A stretch of 64,000 nt of DNA from Gnetum montanum (taxonomy: Eukaryota; Streptophyta; Gnetopsida; Gnetales; Gnetaceae), in assembly GCA_015680685.1 (NCBI GenBank), contig MNCI01011521.1, positions 30,023-94,022 of the forward strand. Reading direction: 5' to 3'. The position numbers and the translations under genes are program-made. The notes under the pieces were generated by a model. It saw only the letters and a list, made by a program, of their open reading frames with translations. It had not been told where the DNA came from and did no database searches. Below are positions 45,843 to 56,670 of this stretch, piece by piece. Each line of letters starts with the position of its first letter. The stretch's first letter is position 1.

Positions 45843-48785
45843 TTAGAATGGGGGATATCCCCCATAACTAAATGGTTGAGCATGGCAAGGCTTATCAAAT
45901 GAAGGTTGAGGATCCTTACATGTTGGAAGTATTGAAACTGGTCCATACTTACCCCATCGGGGTTCACACACTTGATTATAATGAGCATAGTGGGGCACTT
46001 TATACAATGTAGTTCTCGGATAATGAGTTGACCCACTATGATGTTTGGGACCGTTAGATGGTATGCAAGGATTAGGTTGCCACTCTCCATTTCTATGTTC
46101 ATTGGGCCGGATTGTTGTTGAAGTGTTAGATGGTGGCCCTGATCAAGTAACATGAGGCGTTGGGTTCGAAGGTAAGGGTGCATCATAGTATGGGACTTGT
46201 GCTGGGTTGGAAGATGCAGTGGCCTCAGAATTTTGTTGTCCCTTCTTATGGTTGTGTTTAAAGAAAGGACGCTTTTGATGTTGAGGAGGCTTTTCATTGC
46301 TATTAGTAGTAGTAGCACAAGTGTCATTCATAGGTTGTTGCGGTGGTGTAGGCACCTTAGTAATAGTTGGTGGCGATGTATAAGGAGGGAAAGGATGAGA
46401 ATGTTGAAAGTTAGGAGGTGTATAAGGTGCACAAGGTGGTGGTTGTTTTGGAGGCATGGCTTGATAGTATTGAGGAGAATGGTATTGGAATGAGATAAAG
46501 TATGTTGGCTCAATTGGAGAAACAGGATGTTGGACAAGATAAGCATTTGGATTCAGATAATATGAAGGGTGTCTCTAGTCTAAGGGTGGATTCCCCCATG
46601 ACTGGGGTTGTTGCCACTGTGATTGAACATGGTATCTCTGTACGAACTTTGGAGGTAATGTGTTTCCCCAATGCTCCTGTAAATGTAACAATATTGGACA
46701 TTGGCCCTTGGGGTGATCGTACAGGCATATGTTACATTCATATGTAGTATTAGCAGTTGAGCACTTATTTTCTTTATCCCTTATTTGTGATTGTTTACTA
46801 TTTTTTCTTGCTTCTTAGGTTGTCAAAACTCTATCTCCAATGATGTTGATATATTCTCCACACTTTTGATTCATCCATTCCAACATCTTATTGATCTTTG
46901 CCTCAGTTTATTTTAATGTTTTTTGTATTGGCAAAGATGATGTTTCCACCTTGAGATTGGTTGATTTCTCCCTTTTATGATCATGAACCTTTGTTAAGTT
47001 GAGCTTTTGGTCCTGTTGATGTTTTTCAACACTCTCCCATTGAGCCAATTCTCCTTCTTCTTTTGCTACCCACTTAATAAGCTCTTGGATTTGATAAGTT
47101 CATAGTTCATATAGTTGACCTTGGTCATATATTCCTAAGGTCTCTCTTGTTTCATTACGTAGCCCATCAATAATATGGTACATTAGCCTTTCAGAAAAAC
47201 CATGGTGATGAGTGGCGAGGTACCCCTACACTCAACCATACAAATACGAGCGTGTACGCGTGATCTGGTCAAACTCTATAGACTAAATGCCTTAACGCCA
47301 CAAGAAACACTTGGGGTTAATTGTTCGTTGTCTTCCCAAGCTTGCTTGTATGTGTCACGGTGTATGGTTAAGCAAGTCTGAGGTATATGATTTTTTTTGG
47401 TATTTTTCAATTTATCTCCTAAGCTATGAAGATGCAGGGTTGAGAAACTAACTAACTCTAACTACATACTAAGTCCTAGCATTAGCATCCATTCCCACTT
47501 ACCGTACACACCCTGAACTATGCAACTGTGGCTCCCAAACGCTAATCATTACTGGGATCACCACACGTAATGCACGTGCTTGAAGCGGTCGTACTGAGGC
47601 ACTTAACTAACCTATGTGTGACAAGCAGCCGATTCCTTGACTAGCCATACACATCCGTAGATGCTCGTAATCAAGTCGTACTTGTCCCACGCTCTAGGAG
47701 GAAAGGGTTGAGAGAATCTATTCGCAATGAGTAGCCGATTCCTTGGCTAGCCGTACACGTTCGTTAACGCTAGTAACCAAGTCGTACTCATGCCGCGTCA
47801 CTAGGAAAGTAGTAAATAACATTAATTAAACCTATCCCTGCACTGCAAGGTTTATCGAAAAAGTTTGTCTTTATTGTTGTACACAACTTGCGTTCAGGTA
47901 CAAAGCTGCTCGAATAAAGAACCATTCACTTGGGGGACTTCTACTGCGGGCACATGGAAAATATTCTATCTCTGGGGTGATCAATCTGCCAGAGCTTCAC
48001 TACTTTACGCTTAGGATGATAAATGAGGGGAGTTCCACCTCTTATTTATAGATATGGCGGTGGACCGCGATATTGCGTACGCGATATCGTAGGGGATGCG
48101 ATATCACAGTGGACACGATATCGCGTATGTGATATCGCGGCCTATGCAATTCGTGTCTTATCACATGGCCTGGACAATTGTTTAATAGTGCATAATATCT
48201 TTCTAAGGCCATGTCCAAGGGTTCATGTTTTTCTTGTTTCCATCCTTGGATTTTTTTCCTCAAGGTAGACACTCTTACGTAGGTTTGATATTTTTTGTTA
48301 AATACTTCTGCCGTTGTTGACCAGCATCGTATTGAATTTGGTTTTAACGATCTATACCATACTTTTGCTTGGTCAATGAGTGTCATAAGAAAGAGCTTAA
48401 GTTTTTGCCACTCGTTATCAATGTTATTCCATCTGCAAGCATCGTAGAAGGCTTGTATATGTTGATGTAGATCTAAGTCATAACCTCCTGAAAAAGTAGG
48501 AAAGTTTTGTAAATCGATCTTGGGTAGATGGCTCTCTTTACAATGCCTATGGGAGATTCGAACAGCCTCTTTTATTTGCATTAAGCTTGTAGTGGCCATT
48601 GGGGGTTCATTGTCATCTTGTAAGTTATGCTTTCATGTGTTGGAATGATGATGTTTTCATTCATGTTTATAAGAAACTCCCACTTCAGGTTGTATATTCC
48701 AATCTTCATTGTCATATAGTTCGTTGGTTCTCCAATGAACTTCCTCACTAAGTGTGGCATTATTGTAATCTTATAGGAGAGGCAT
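45843..48785 (-). pseudogene. Gag of the truncated element, split by a solo LTR
   Basis: Start at 48785 and stop near 45843. The piece 48599-48164 reads LPKIDLQNFPTFSGGYDLDL, LTQ-like helices and WSTTAEVFNKKYQTYVRVST, clearly the gag core; the Cys knuckle (ECNICLYDHPKGQC type) is near 46720 and the Pro-rich tail at 46457-46143. The solo LTR 47206-48163 sits after NNCPGH. Other frameshifts break the rest, so the protein would be inactive even without the insertion. Confidence 0.85.
47206..48163 (-). mobile_element. Solo LTR inserted in gag, TSD CATGG
   Basis: 958 bp, minus strand TGATAAGACACG...CGCCACTCATCA, flanked by CATGG on both sides (47201-47205, 48164-48168). Removing it and one CATGG rejoins the gag reading CCAGGCCATGG. 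A TATA box (minus-strand TATAAATAAG, 48041-48050) is preceded by GATATC palindromes at 48060-48145. A segment with AGCCGATTCCTT repeats at 47627 and 47732, a tandem duplication of about 105 bp. It is closest to the fragment at 1-137. Confidence 0.93.
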
Positions 48786-49706
48786 TGTTGTATGTGAATT
48801 TATGTGACTTTTTATAATTACTTCTTTCTAAGAGATATATCGTTAAGTCCTTATATAGGGACCTTGTATGATATAACTAATCTAGATAACTAGCACCGTC
48901 CCCGACAATGGCACCAATGATGAGTGGCAAGATACCCCTACACTCAACCATACGAATACGAGCGTTCTCATGCGCGATTCGGTCAAACTTGACAGATGGA
49001 CTAGTTGTGGCACCTAGATAGTTATCCTTAGGTCGTAGTTCATTGTCTTCCCACCTAGACTAGTGTTATATTTGTCATGTATGGTTTAGTCCAGAGTGAG
49101 GTGTATGATGTGTTCCTAATCTAACCATTACTCCTGAAGGCAATGAAAAGTAATCTTAACTAAGCTAAGCTAGAAGGGAAAGGGTAAGAAGATCTAATCT
49201 AGCCTAAGTGCAATGAGCATCCATTCCTTGATCATCCACACATATCTTGGACTTCGTGCACGACTACCATTGGGATTACCAAGCACAGATCCTAGGTACG
49301 CCACTGGGTTACCAAGTAGGCACACTTAAATGCTCGTAATCAAGTCGTACTCATTCTGCGTTCTAAGAGTTTTAAGGGTGAGAGAGACTAATTAGGAAAG
49401 TAAGAAATAAAAAAAATAAATAAATAACAAAGTGAATGCTGCAATGATGAAGTAATCTCGATCTTTATTGCTGATCATGTGCATGTCCAAGTACGTCACA
49501 CTCGAATAAAGGATGTTGTACAATTACATTCACCACACTACGGGCAGACACTAGAAAATAATCTATCTCTAGAGGGATTAAACTGCCAGATTTTTGCTAA
49601 GGAACTAAACTAATCCTCTCAAACAAGAAAGAGTTGCTTCTTATTTATAGACATTGCGATGGACTGCGATATCATGGCCCATGCGATATCACATCCCATC
49701 ACTTGG

Positions 49707-50652
49707 TTATGAAGAATGGCTTGAATTAGTGATAGAAAGTCAACAAGGTAGTACTTTTATATGAAAATGATAAAAATAACTTGAACAACTATCCCATGAT
49801 AGTTGTAAGTCATATTTTTGCTAAGGTGTTAGGTACTATTCTTGAAAAAAGACTTAACACTTGGGTAGAAGATAATAATATAAGACCAACACATATTAGG
49901 CTAGTTTCAAGTAGAACCATTTCACAATTGATTACTTAGTCACACTTAGATATCATATGGAAGCTACAAAAAAGCATAATAAAAAAAATTTATTTTCTTA
50001 TTAACTTTGCAAAAGCATATGATTGAGTGATGTGTAAAAATTTGTGATAACACCTATATGGTTTAGGCATCTCTACAAAGTTAATGACAAAAGGATAAAA
50101 GTTATATGAAGAAGACATCATTTAGCTTGCAAACAATGATTCACATGAAAATTTTCAACTTCAAAGAAATATTGAAGTGAAGCAAGGATGTTCTTTATCC
50201 CCAAGATTAGTTAATTAGTTGGATTTGTACAGGAAATCATAAGCATGATATCAAGATTGGATCCCATGTAATGAACCTACTTCTTTATGTGGATGACGTA
50301 GCTTTAATTTCTACTTCTAATAAAGGTATGCAAAATATATTGCAAATTCTAGAAAATTTCATTTTTATTCTAGCTTTGAAGTCAATGTGGTAAAAACAAA
50401 AATGATGATATGAATACAAGAAATACAAATTTTAATTTTAATTTTGGAGCTTTATAGAAATAGTGAACTCTTTTAGATATTTAAGTGTCCATTATACAAG
50501 GAATTACAACTAGGATAATTATGTCAAGGAAAGAATAACATGAGGAATTAAGGCCTTATATGCTATTAAAAAAAATACAAATCATTAAGATTATAGGCTT
50601 GGAAGGTTAGAAAATTTCTCTTACAGAACTTCACTTTATGCCATATGAATCT
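49707..50652 (+). pseudogene. LINE reverse transcriptase remnant
   Basis: Read through stops the plus strand gives SHIFAKVLGTILEKRLNTWV, EDNNIRPTHIRLVSSRTI (usually QAGFRKGRST), INFAKAYD (usually VDFKKAFD), GISTKLMT...LYEE, and LLLYVDDVALISTSNKGMQN (about 50279-50335), the fingers-to-palm motifs of a plant non-LTR RT. The YVDD box survives. The 5' side ends at the LTR at 49701, and the 3' side at the insertion at 50653. Confidence 0.82.
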
Positions 50653-51681
50653 TAATGAATTGTGATTTTTCAGGTGATGATATCGGACCCTTGATATCTG
50701 ATGGGTCCCAATATCAGACCCTCGATATCAGGTGTGCCATACCATGGCCTAGCTAGTGATATTGAATATGCTATATCGTGGTTCCTATGTGAGCCTATAA
50801 ATACACAATTGGGTGCATGGAAAAGTCATAGGAAGTTAGTATTAGAGTAGGATCTTTTTGTCAATTTTTCCTCTCAATCCTTTCCCCACTGCATGCCCGC
50901 AATGTGATGATTGTAATTGTATGGCACCTTTATTCGAGTGTAATGTACTTGGATGCACACATGACCAAAAATAAAGATTGAGATTACTTCATCATTGCAG
51001 CATTCACTTAGTTTTAGTTGTTTGATTGTTATTTATTGCTTTCATAATTAATATCTCTCACCCTCATTTCCTATCCTTGTTATTAATAATGGAATGAGTA
51101 AGACTTAATCATAAGCAATTAAGTGTGACTACTTGGTAACCCAGTACCGTACCTAGGACATGCACTTGGTAATCCCAGTGGTAGTACACGAGGTCCAAGA
51201 TGTGAATGGATGATTAAGGATAAATGCTCATCGCACTTAGGCTAGCTTAGGTTCTCTCCTCCCATTTCCTCTTAGCTAGATTCTCTCTCTCACTCCCTCT
51301 TAGCTTAATCAAAATTACTTTCCATTTCCTCTAGGAGTAGTACTAGTTTAGGACCACATCATACACCTCACTTTGAACTAAACCATACATAACAAAGCAA
51401 ATACTAGTCCAGGTGGAAAGATAGCGAACTACAATCAACGAGTAACTATCTAGACACCACAATTAGTCCATCTGCAAAGTTTGATTAGATCGTGTATGAA
51501 TGTTCGTATTCGTATGGTTGAGTGTAGGGGTACCTCGCCACTCATCATTGGCACCGTTGTCAGGGATGGTGCTAGTTATCTAAATTAGTTATATCATACA
51601 AGATCTTTGTAACAGGGTATCAACAATATATCTTTCAGGCAAAGAAATTAAATTCAGTTAAGCCACACACAATTTACAACA

Positions 51682-53421
51682 ATGTCTCTTTCACAATATA
51701 GCAATAACACAACATCTAGCAAGGTAATTCATTGGAGAACCAACGAAGGAGTTTGGAGTACTCAATCTTATGCAAGAGTTTCATATGTTCATAAACATCC
51801 CAACAATACTCAAGGACATTTTTCATTCAACTTAGACACCTCTAGTGAAGATGGGACATCCCCAAGAATGGATGACTATTCCTCAAGGGATTGACATAGA
51901 AATAAAAATCAAACCCACGGGCAAAGTCAGGAACACCAACATGAACAAAGACAACATCATCCCAACTCACAAACTTATAACCTACTTAGTGATGATGAAA
52001 TCCTATTGACCACTAAGAGCCTAATGAATATACAAGAGGCTATTCAGATATCCTACAAGCATCATGAGGAAAGCCATCTACCTAAGCTTGATTTAAAAAA
52101 AATTTCCAAGTTTTCAGGAGGCTATGATTTAGATATGCAACATCATTTACAAGCCTTCCATAATGCCTGTATATGGAACAATACTAATAATGGATGGCAA
52201 AAAATTAAGCTCTTTCCCATGACACTCATTGACTAAGCAAAAGTATGGTATAGGTCTTTAAAACCAAAATCAATTCGACGTTGGCCAACAATAGTAGAAC
52301 TCTTCAATGAAAGATATCAATCCTATGCAAGAGTGTCTACCTTGAGGAGAAAAATCCAAGAATGGAAACAAGCACAACATCAACCCTTGGACATGGCCTT
52401 AAAAATATTTTATGCACTTTTAAACAACTGCACAGGCCATGGGTTCTCCAAGGAGAGGCCAATGTACCATATCATAGATGGGCTCTATAATGAAACAAGG
52501 GAAATCTTAGGGATGTATGTCCCAATTAAACTATATGAACTACGAATCCATCAATTCCAAGAGCTTATTAAGCAACTAGCAAAAGAAGAAGGAGAAATGA
52601 CTAAATGGGAGAATGTTGAAAAATCTCAACCTAACAAAAGTCCATAATCAGAAAGAGGAAAAATCAACTCACCTTAAGGAGGTGGAACCATCTTTTCCAA
52701 TATTACAATCACTAGATGAAATTAAGGCAAAGATCAATAAGATGATGGAGTGGATACATGAAAAATGTGGAGAATATGCCAATATTATTGGAGTTAGAGC
52801 CATGATGAACCAAGAAAAAGGACAAAATACCACTAGACAATCAGAAAGAAGGGTAGAAGAGAATAAGAACTTAACTGCCAATCATACGTATCAATGTAAC
52901 ATTTGCCTGTACAATCACCCCAAAAGTCAATGCCTAATCTTATCACATTTACATGAACATTGGGGAAGAATGTTACATCCAGAATTTGTACAAAAATACT
53001 ATGTTCAATCATAGTTGCAAAAGTGCCAATCATGCGGGAAGCCACCCCCAAACTGGTTACACCCTTCCTATCATCCGAACCCAATTGCTTATCAAGTCCA
53101 ACATCCTGTTTCCCCAACTGGGTCAACATCCTCTATCTCACCACATTATTATCATTCTTCTCAATACCATCAACCCATATCCGTGCCAACAAGACCACCA
53201 CCTTGGGTACCTTACACTTCTCCTCAATTTCAACATTCTCATTCTTCACCTCCTTCTACATTGCCATCGACTATACCCAAGGGATTTGCACCATAGCATC
53301 AACCCATGAACGTTACTTGTGCTTATACTATCAACAGTAGTGGAAAACCTCCACAACATCAAAGGTGTCCCTTCTTTAGACATAACCATAGGAAGGGGCA
53401 GCATAGTTCTAAGACCACTGC
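51682..53421 (+). pseudogene. Gag of the older element, N-terminal part
   Basis: Starts MSLSQYSNNTTSSKVIHWRT. The gag core (LPKLDLKKISKFSGGYDLDM, KLFPMTLID, YHIIDGLYNETREILG) and the knuckle CNICLYNHPKSQC (ligands Cys, Cys, His, Cys kept, about 52896-52935) are readable, but at least five stops or frameshifts interrupt. The reading continues to the insertion point of the younger element at 53421 and resumes after 60173. Confidence 0.88.
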
Positions 53422-54559
53422 TGATGAGACCTGAATTGCTCATAGTGCTGATAGTCATGATATCACAACCCTGTTGTATCAGTTGCCATGATATCACCAC
53501 CCTGTTGTATCAATTTCCGTGATATCACCACCCTATTGTATCAGAGTCGCGATATCGCATAGGCCGCGATATCGCGTACGCGATATTGCAGCCGACGCGA
53601 TGTCGCATCCCCCGCGATATCACGTACGCGATATTGCGTCCTTCCCTACGATATCGCGTACGCGATATCGCAGTCCACCACCATGTCTATAAATAAGAGG
53701 TGGCTCTCCCTTGTTGGGGATCCTAGTTTTAGAGTAGCGAAGCTCTGGCAGTTTGATCCCTCTAGAGTTAGATTTTTCCCATGTCTTCCCGCAGTGTGGT
53801 GAATGTAATTGTACGGTGTCTTTATTCGAGTGTGCCGTACTTGGACACGCACATGACTGGCAATAAAGATCGAGATTACTTCATCATTGCAGCAGTGACT
53901 TAGTTTATTTATTGTTATTTATTTAATGTTATTTATTGCTTTCATAGCGCGGTGTGAGTACGACTTAACTACGAGCATCTACGGGTGTGTACGGCTAGTT
54001 AAGGAATCGGTTACTCATCGCGATTAGTTTCTCACCCTTAAACTCCTAGAAGCGGAACGAGTACGACTTGATTACGAGCATTTAAGTGTGACTGCTTGGT
54101 AGCCCAGTGGTGTAGCTAGGGGGATCTACGCTTGGTAACCCAGTGGCGTATTTGGGGTCTGCGCTTGGTAATCCCAGTGGCGTACCTAGGCCTATGCTTG
54201 GTAGTCCCAGTGGCAGTCGTGCACGAAGTCCAAGATGTGTACGGTTGATCAAGGAATCGGTTGCTCGTCGCACTTAGGCTAGATTAGATTTTCTTACCCT
54301 TTTCCTCTTAGCTTAGATTAGTTAATATTATTTTCCACTGCCATCAGGAGTAGCGTTAGAATTAGAACACATCATACACCTCATCTAGACTAAACCATAC
54401 GTGACATATGCAAAACTAGTCTAGATGGGAAGACAGCGAACTGCGACCTAAGGCTAACTATCTAGGTGCCACAACTAGTCCATCTGCGGAGTTCGACCGG
54501 ATCGCGCGTGCGACGCTCGTTTCGTATGGTTGAGTGTAGGGGTACCTCGCCACTCATCA
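53422..54559 (+). repeat. 5' LTR of the young element
   Basis: U3 opens with three copies of a 31-32 bp unit, CATGATATCACCACCCTGTTG and so on in shorter form (53457-53550), then GATATC palindromes to 53672. R/U5 carries AATAAA at 53862-53867 and four tandem units of about 31-38 bp beginning CTTGGTA..CCCAGTGG at 54095, 54133, 54164 and 54199. Relative to the 3' LTR it has 284 more bases, nearly all between two AAGGAATCGGTT copies near 54003 and 54253. Confidence 0.93.
53550..53695 (+). promoter_or_regulatory. U3 promoter: palindrome array and TATA box
   Basis: GATATCGC-type half sites repeat at about 53550, 53567, 53581, 53617, 53631, 53650 and 53663; the dyad GATATCGCGTACGCGATATC is complete at 53650-53669. 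CTATAAATA follows at 53687-53695, so the nearest dyad ends about 18 bases upstream of it. The 3' LTR repeats the layout with TATA at 59546-59554. Confidence 0.7.
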
Positions 54560-54560
54560 T

Positions 54561-54578
54561 TGGCGCCGTTGCCGGGGA
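54561..54578 (+). other. Primer-binding site, tRNA-Asp type
   Basis: TGGCGCCGTTGCCGGGGA, one base after the LTR, is complementary to the 3' end of plant tRNA-Asp (from recalled tRNA sequence, ending CCGGCAACGGCGCCA). This is the best-preserved copy; older elements show TGGCACCGTTGTCAGGGA (51549), TGGTGCCATTGTCGGGGA (48899-48916, minus), TGGCATTGTTGCTAGGGA (40484, minus) and TGGCACCATTTCTAGGGA (16966, minus), all explained mainly by C-to-T type decay. Confidence 0.88.
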
Positions 54579-54690
54579 TGGTGCTAGTTATCTAGATTAG
54601 TTATATCATACAAGGTCGCTGTAAAGAACTTAACGATATATCTCTTAAAAAGAAGTAATTATAAAAAGTCACATAAATTCACACACAACA

Positions 54691-56670
54691 ATGCCTCTCC
54701 TACAAGATGATAATAACGCCACACTTAGTGAGGAAGTTCATTGGAGAACCAATGAGCTATATGACGATGAAGATTGGAGTATACAACCTGAAGTGGGAGT
54801 TTCCTATAAGAATGAACAAAAACAACGTCATCGTAACACACGAAAGCCTAACTTACCCGATGACGATGAACCCCCACTGGCCACTACAAGCTTAACGCAA
54901 ATACAAGAGGCTGTTCGAATCTCACGTAGGCATCGTAAAGAGAGCCGACTACCCAGGCTCGATTTAAACAACTTTCCCAAATTTTCAGGAGGCTATGACT
55001 TAGATCCGCATCAACATTTACTAGCCTTCTACGATGCCTGCACATGGAATAACATTGATAACAGTTGGCAAAAACTGAAGCTCTTTCCTATGACACTCGT
55101 TGACCAAGCTAAAGTATGGTATAGATCGTTAAAACCAAATTCAATACGACGCTGGTCAACAATGGTAGAGGTCTTTAACGAAAAATATCAAACCTACGCA
55201 AGAGTGTCAGCCTTGAGGAAACAAATCCAAGGATGGAAACAAGAAAAACATGAACCCTTGGACATGGCCTTAGAAAGATATTATTCACTGTTAAACAACT
55301 GTCCAGGCCATGGGTTTTCCGAGGAAAGGCTAATGTACCATATCATTGATGGGCTACGTAATGAAACAAGAGAGACCTTAGGAACGTATGCCCGAGGTCA
55401 ACTATACAACCTACGAACCCATCAAATCCAAGAGCTTATTAAGCGGGTAGCAAAAGAAGAAGGAGAAATAGCTACATGGGAGAGTGTTGAAAAACATCAA
55501 CGGGACCAAAATATTAACTCAACAAAGGTCCATGATCATAACAAGGAGAGATCAACAAATTCCAAGGTGGAAACATCATCTTTGCCAATACAACAATTGT
55601 TAGAAGAAGCCGAGGCAAAGATCAATAAGATGTTGGAATGGATGAATCAAAAGTGTGGAGAATATGTCAACATCATTGGAGATAGAGTTTTCACAACCCA
55701 AGAAGCAGGACGAAATCATAGACATTCGGAAAGAAGGAATGAAGGGAATAAGTGCTCAACTGCCAATCATACATATGAATGCAACATATGCCTGTACGAT
55801 CACCCCAAAGGCCAATGCCCAATACTGTTACATCTACATGAGCATTGGGGAAACACGTTACATCCAGAGTTCGTACAGAGATACTGTGTTAGACCACAGT
55901 GGCAACAATCCCAGTCGTGGGGGAATCCACCCTTAGACTGGAGGCACCCTTCACATTTTCCGAATCCAAATGCTTATAACGTTCAACATCCTGTTTCTTC
56001 AACTGGGCCACCACACTTTATCTCACCACAATACCATTCTTCACAATACCATCAACCCATACCTCCAACACAACCACCACCTTGTGCACCTTATCCTCCT
56101 CCTAACTTTCAACATTCTTATCCTTTCCCTCCTTCCACAATGCCACCAACTGTTCCTAAGGTGTTTGTACCACCGCAACCCACGAACAACACTTGTGTTG
56201 CTGCTACTAACTACAGTGAAGAGCCTCCTCAACATCAAAGACGTCCTTTCTTTAAACACGGCCGTAGGAAGGGACAACATAACTCTGAGGCCACTGCATC
56301 TTCCAACCCAGCACAAGTCCAACAATGTGGTGCATCCTTACCTTCGAACCCAGCGCCTCATGTACCTTCATCAGGGCCACCAACTAACACTCCAACAACC
56401 ACAAGGCCCAATGAACACAACCATGGGAGGCATCAGTCCAATCCTTGCATACCATCTAACGGTCCTAACCATCATAGTGGGTCAACTCGTTATCCGGGAA
56501 CTACATCGTATGAAGTGCCCCACTGTGTTTATTACAAAGTGCGTAAAATCCAAGGGGATAAGTTTGGACCGGTGTCAATAATTCCAATATGCAAGGATCC
56601 TCATTCTTCATTTATTAATCCTTGCCATACTCAACCGTTTAGTTATGGGGGATATCCCCCATTTCAGTAA
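54691..56670 (+). CDS. Intact Athila-like gag protein, 659 aa
   Basis: The only long intact frame in the window. Residues about 85-235 form the retrotransposon gag core: LPRLDLNNFPKFSGGYDLDP, WQKLKLFPMTLVDQAKVWYR, SIRRWSTMVEVFNEKYQTYA, MYHIIDGLRNETRETLG. Residues 305-330 are helical (EEAEAKINKMLEW). A zinc knuckle of form CX2CX3HX4C (Cys364, Cys367, His371, Cys376; CNICLYDHPKGQC) follows, spaced as in Athila gags rather than the usual CX2CX4HX4C. Residues 400-659 are Pro/His/Ser/Gln-rich. Gag packages the element RNA into particles. The ATG is 113 bases after the primer site, and homologous starts occur in all relatives. No protease follows in any frame, so gag processing would need help in trans. 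Confidence 0.93.
   Translation: MPLLQDDNNATLSEEVHWRTNELYDDEDWSIQPEVGVSYKNEQKQRHRNTRKPNLPDDDEPPLATTSLTQIQEAVRISRRHRKESRLPRLDLNNFPKFSGGYDLDPHQHLLAFYDACTWNNIDNSWQKLKLFPMTLVDQAKVWYRSLKPNSIRRWSTMVEVFNEKYQTYARVSALRKQIQGWKQEKHEPLDMALERYYSLLNNCPGHGFSEERLMYHIIDGLRNETRETLGTYARGQLYNLRTHQIQELIKRVAKEEGEIATWESVEKHQRDQNINSTKVHDHNKERSTNSKVETSSLPIQQLLEEAEAKINKMLEWMNQKCGEYVNIIGDRVFTTQEAGRNHRHSERRNEGNKCSTANHTYECNICLYDHPKGQCPILLHLHEHWGNTLHPEFVQRYCVRPQWQQSQSWGNPPLDWRHPSHFPNPNAYNVQHPVSSTGPPHFISPQYHSSQYHQPIPPTQPPPCAPYPPPNFQHSYPFPPSTMPPTVPKVFVPPQPTNNTCVAATNYSEEPPQHQRRPFFKHGRRKGQHNSEATASSNPAQVQQCGASLPSNPAPHVPSSGPPTNTPTTTRPNEHNHGRHQSNPCIPSNGPNHHSGSTRYPGTTSYEVPHCVYYKVRKIQGDKFGPVSIIPICKDPHSSFINPCHTQPFSYGGYPPFQ

Larger units (their letters stand above)
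44240..49701 (-). mobile_element. Truncated gag-only LTR retrotransposon
   Basis: The 5' LTR is 48918-49701 (784 bp; minus strand starts TGATGGGATGTGATATCGC and ends TGCCACTCATCA). The primer site TGGTGCCATTGTCGGGGA is at 48899-48916. Gag, conserved block (about 45000-45760) and the region equivalent to 57745-58430 of the young element follow. No 3' ORF, polypurine tract or 3' LTR is present: around 44240 the element abuts the plus-strand integrase tail. The flank CTTGG (49702-49706) therefore has no partner to compare. A 33-base N gap lies inside. Confidence 0.85.

Noticed and set aside
48023-48268. Plus-strand 81-codon frame
   Set aside because: It is built from the antisense of the palindromic U3 and gag and has no independent support.
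53550-53672. Palindromic repeats as a CRISPR array
   Set aside because: Units are irregular, there are no uniform spacers, the context is a plant LTR upstream of a TATA box, and no cas genes exist here.
55970-56581. 203-codon plus-strand frame inside gag
   Set aside because: It lies in another frame of the intact gag and is Leu/His-rich as expected from reading Pro/His codons out of phase; similar shadows recur in the broken gags.
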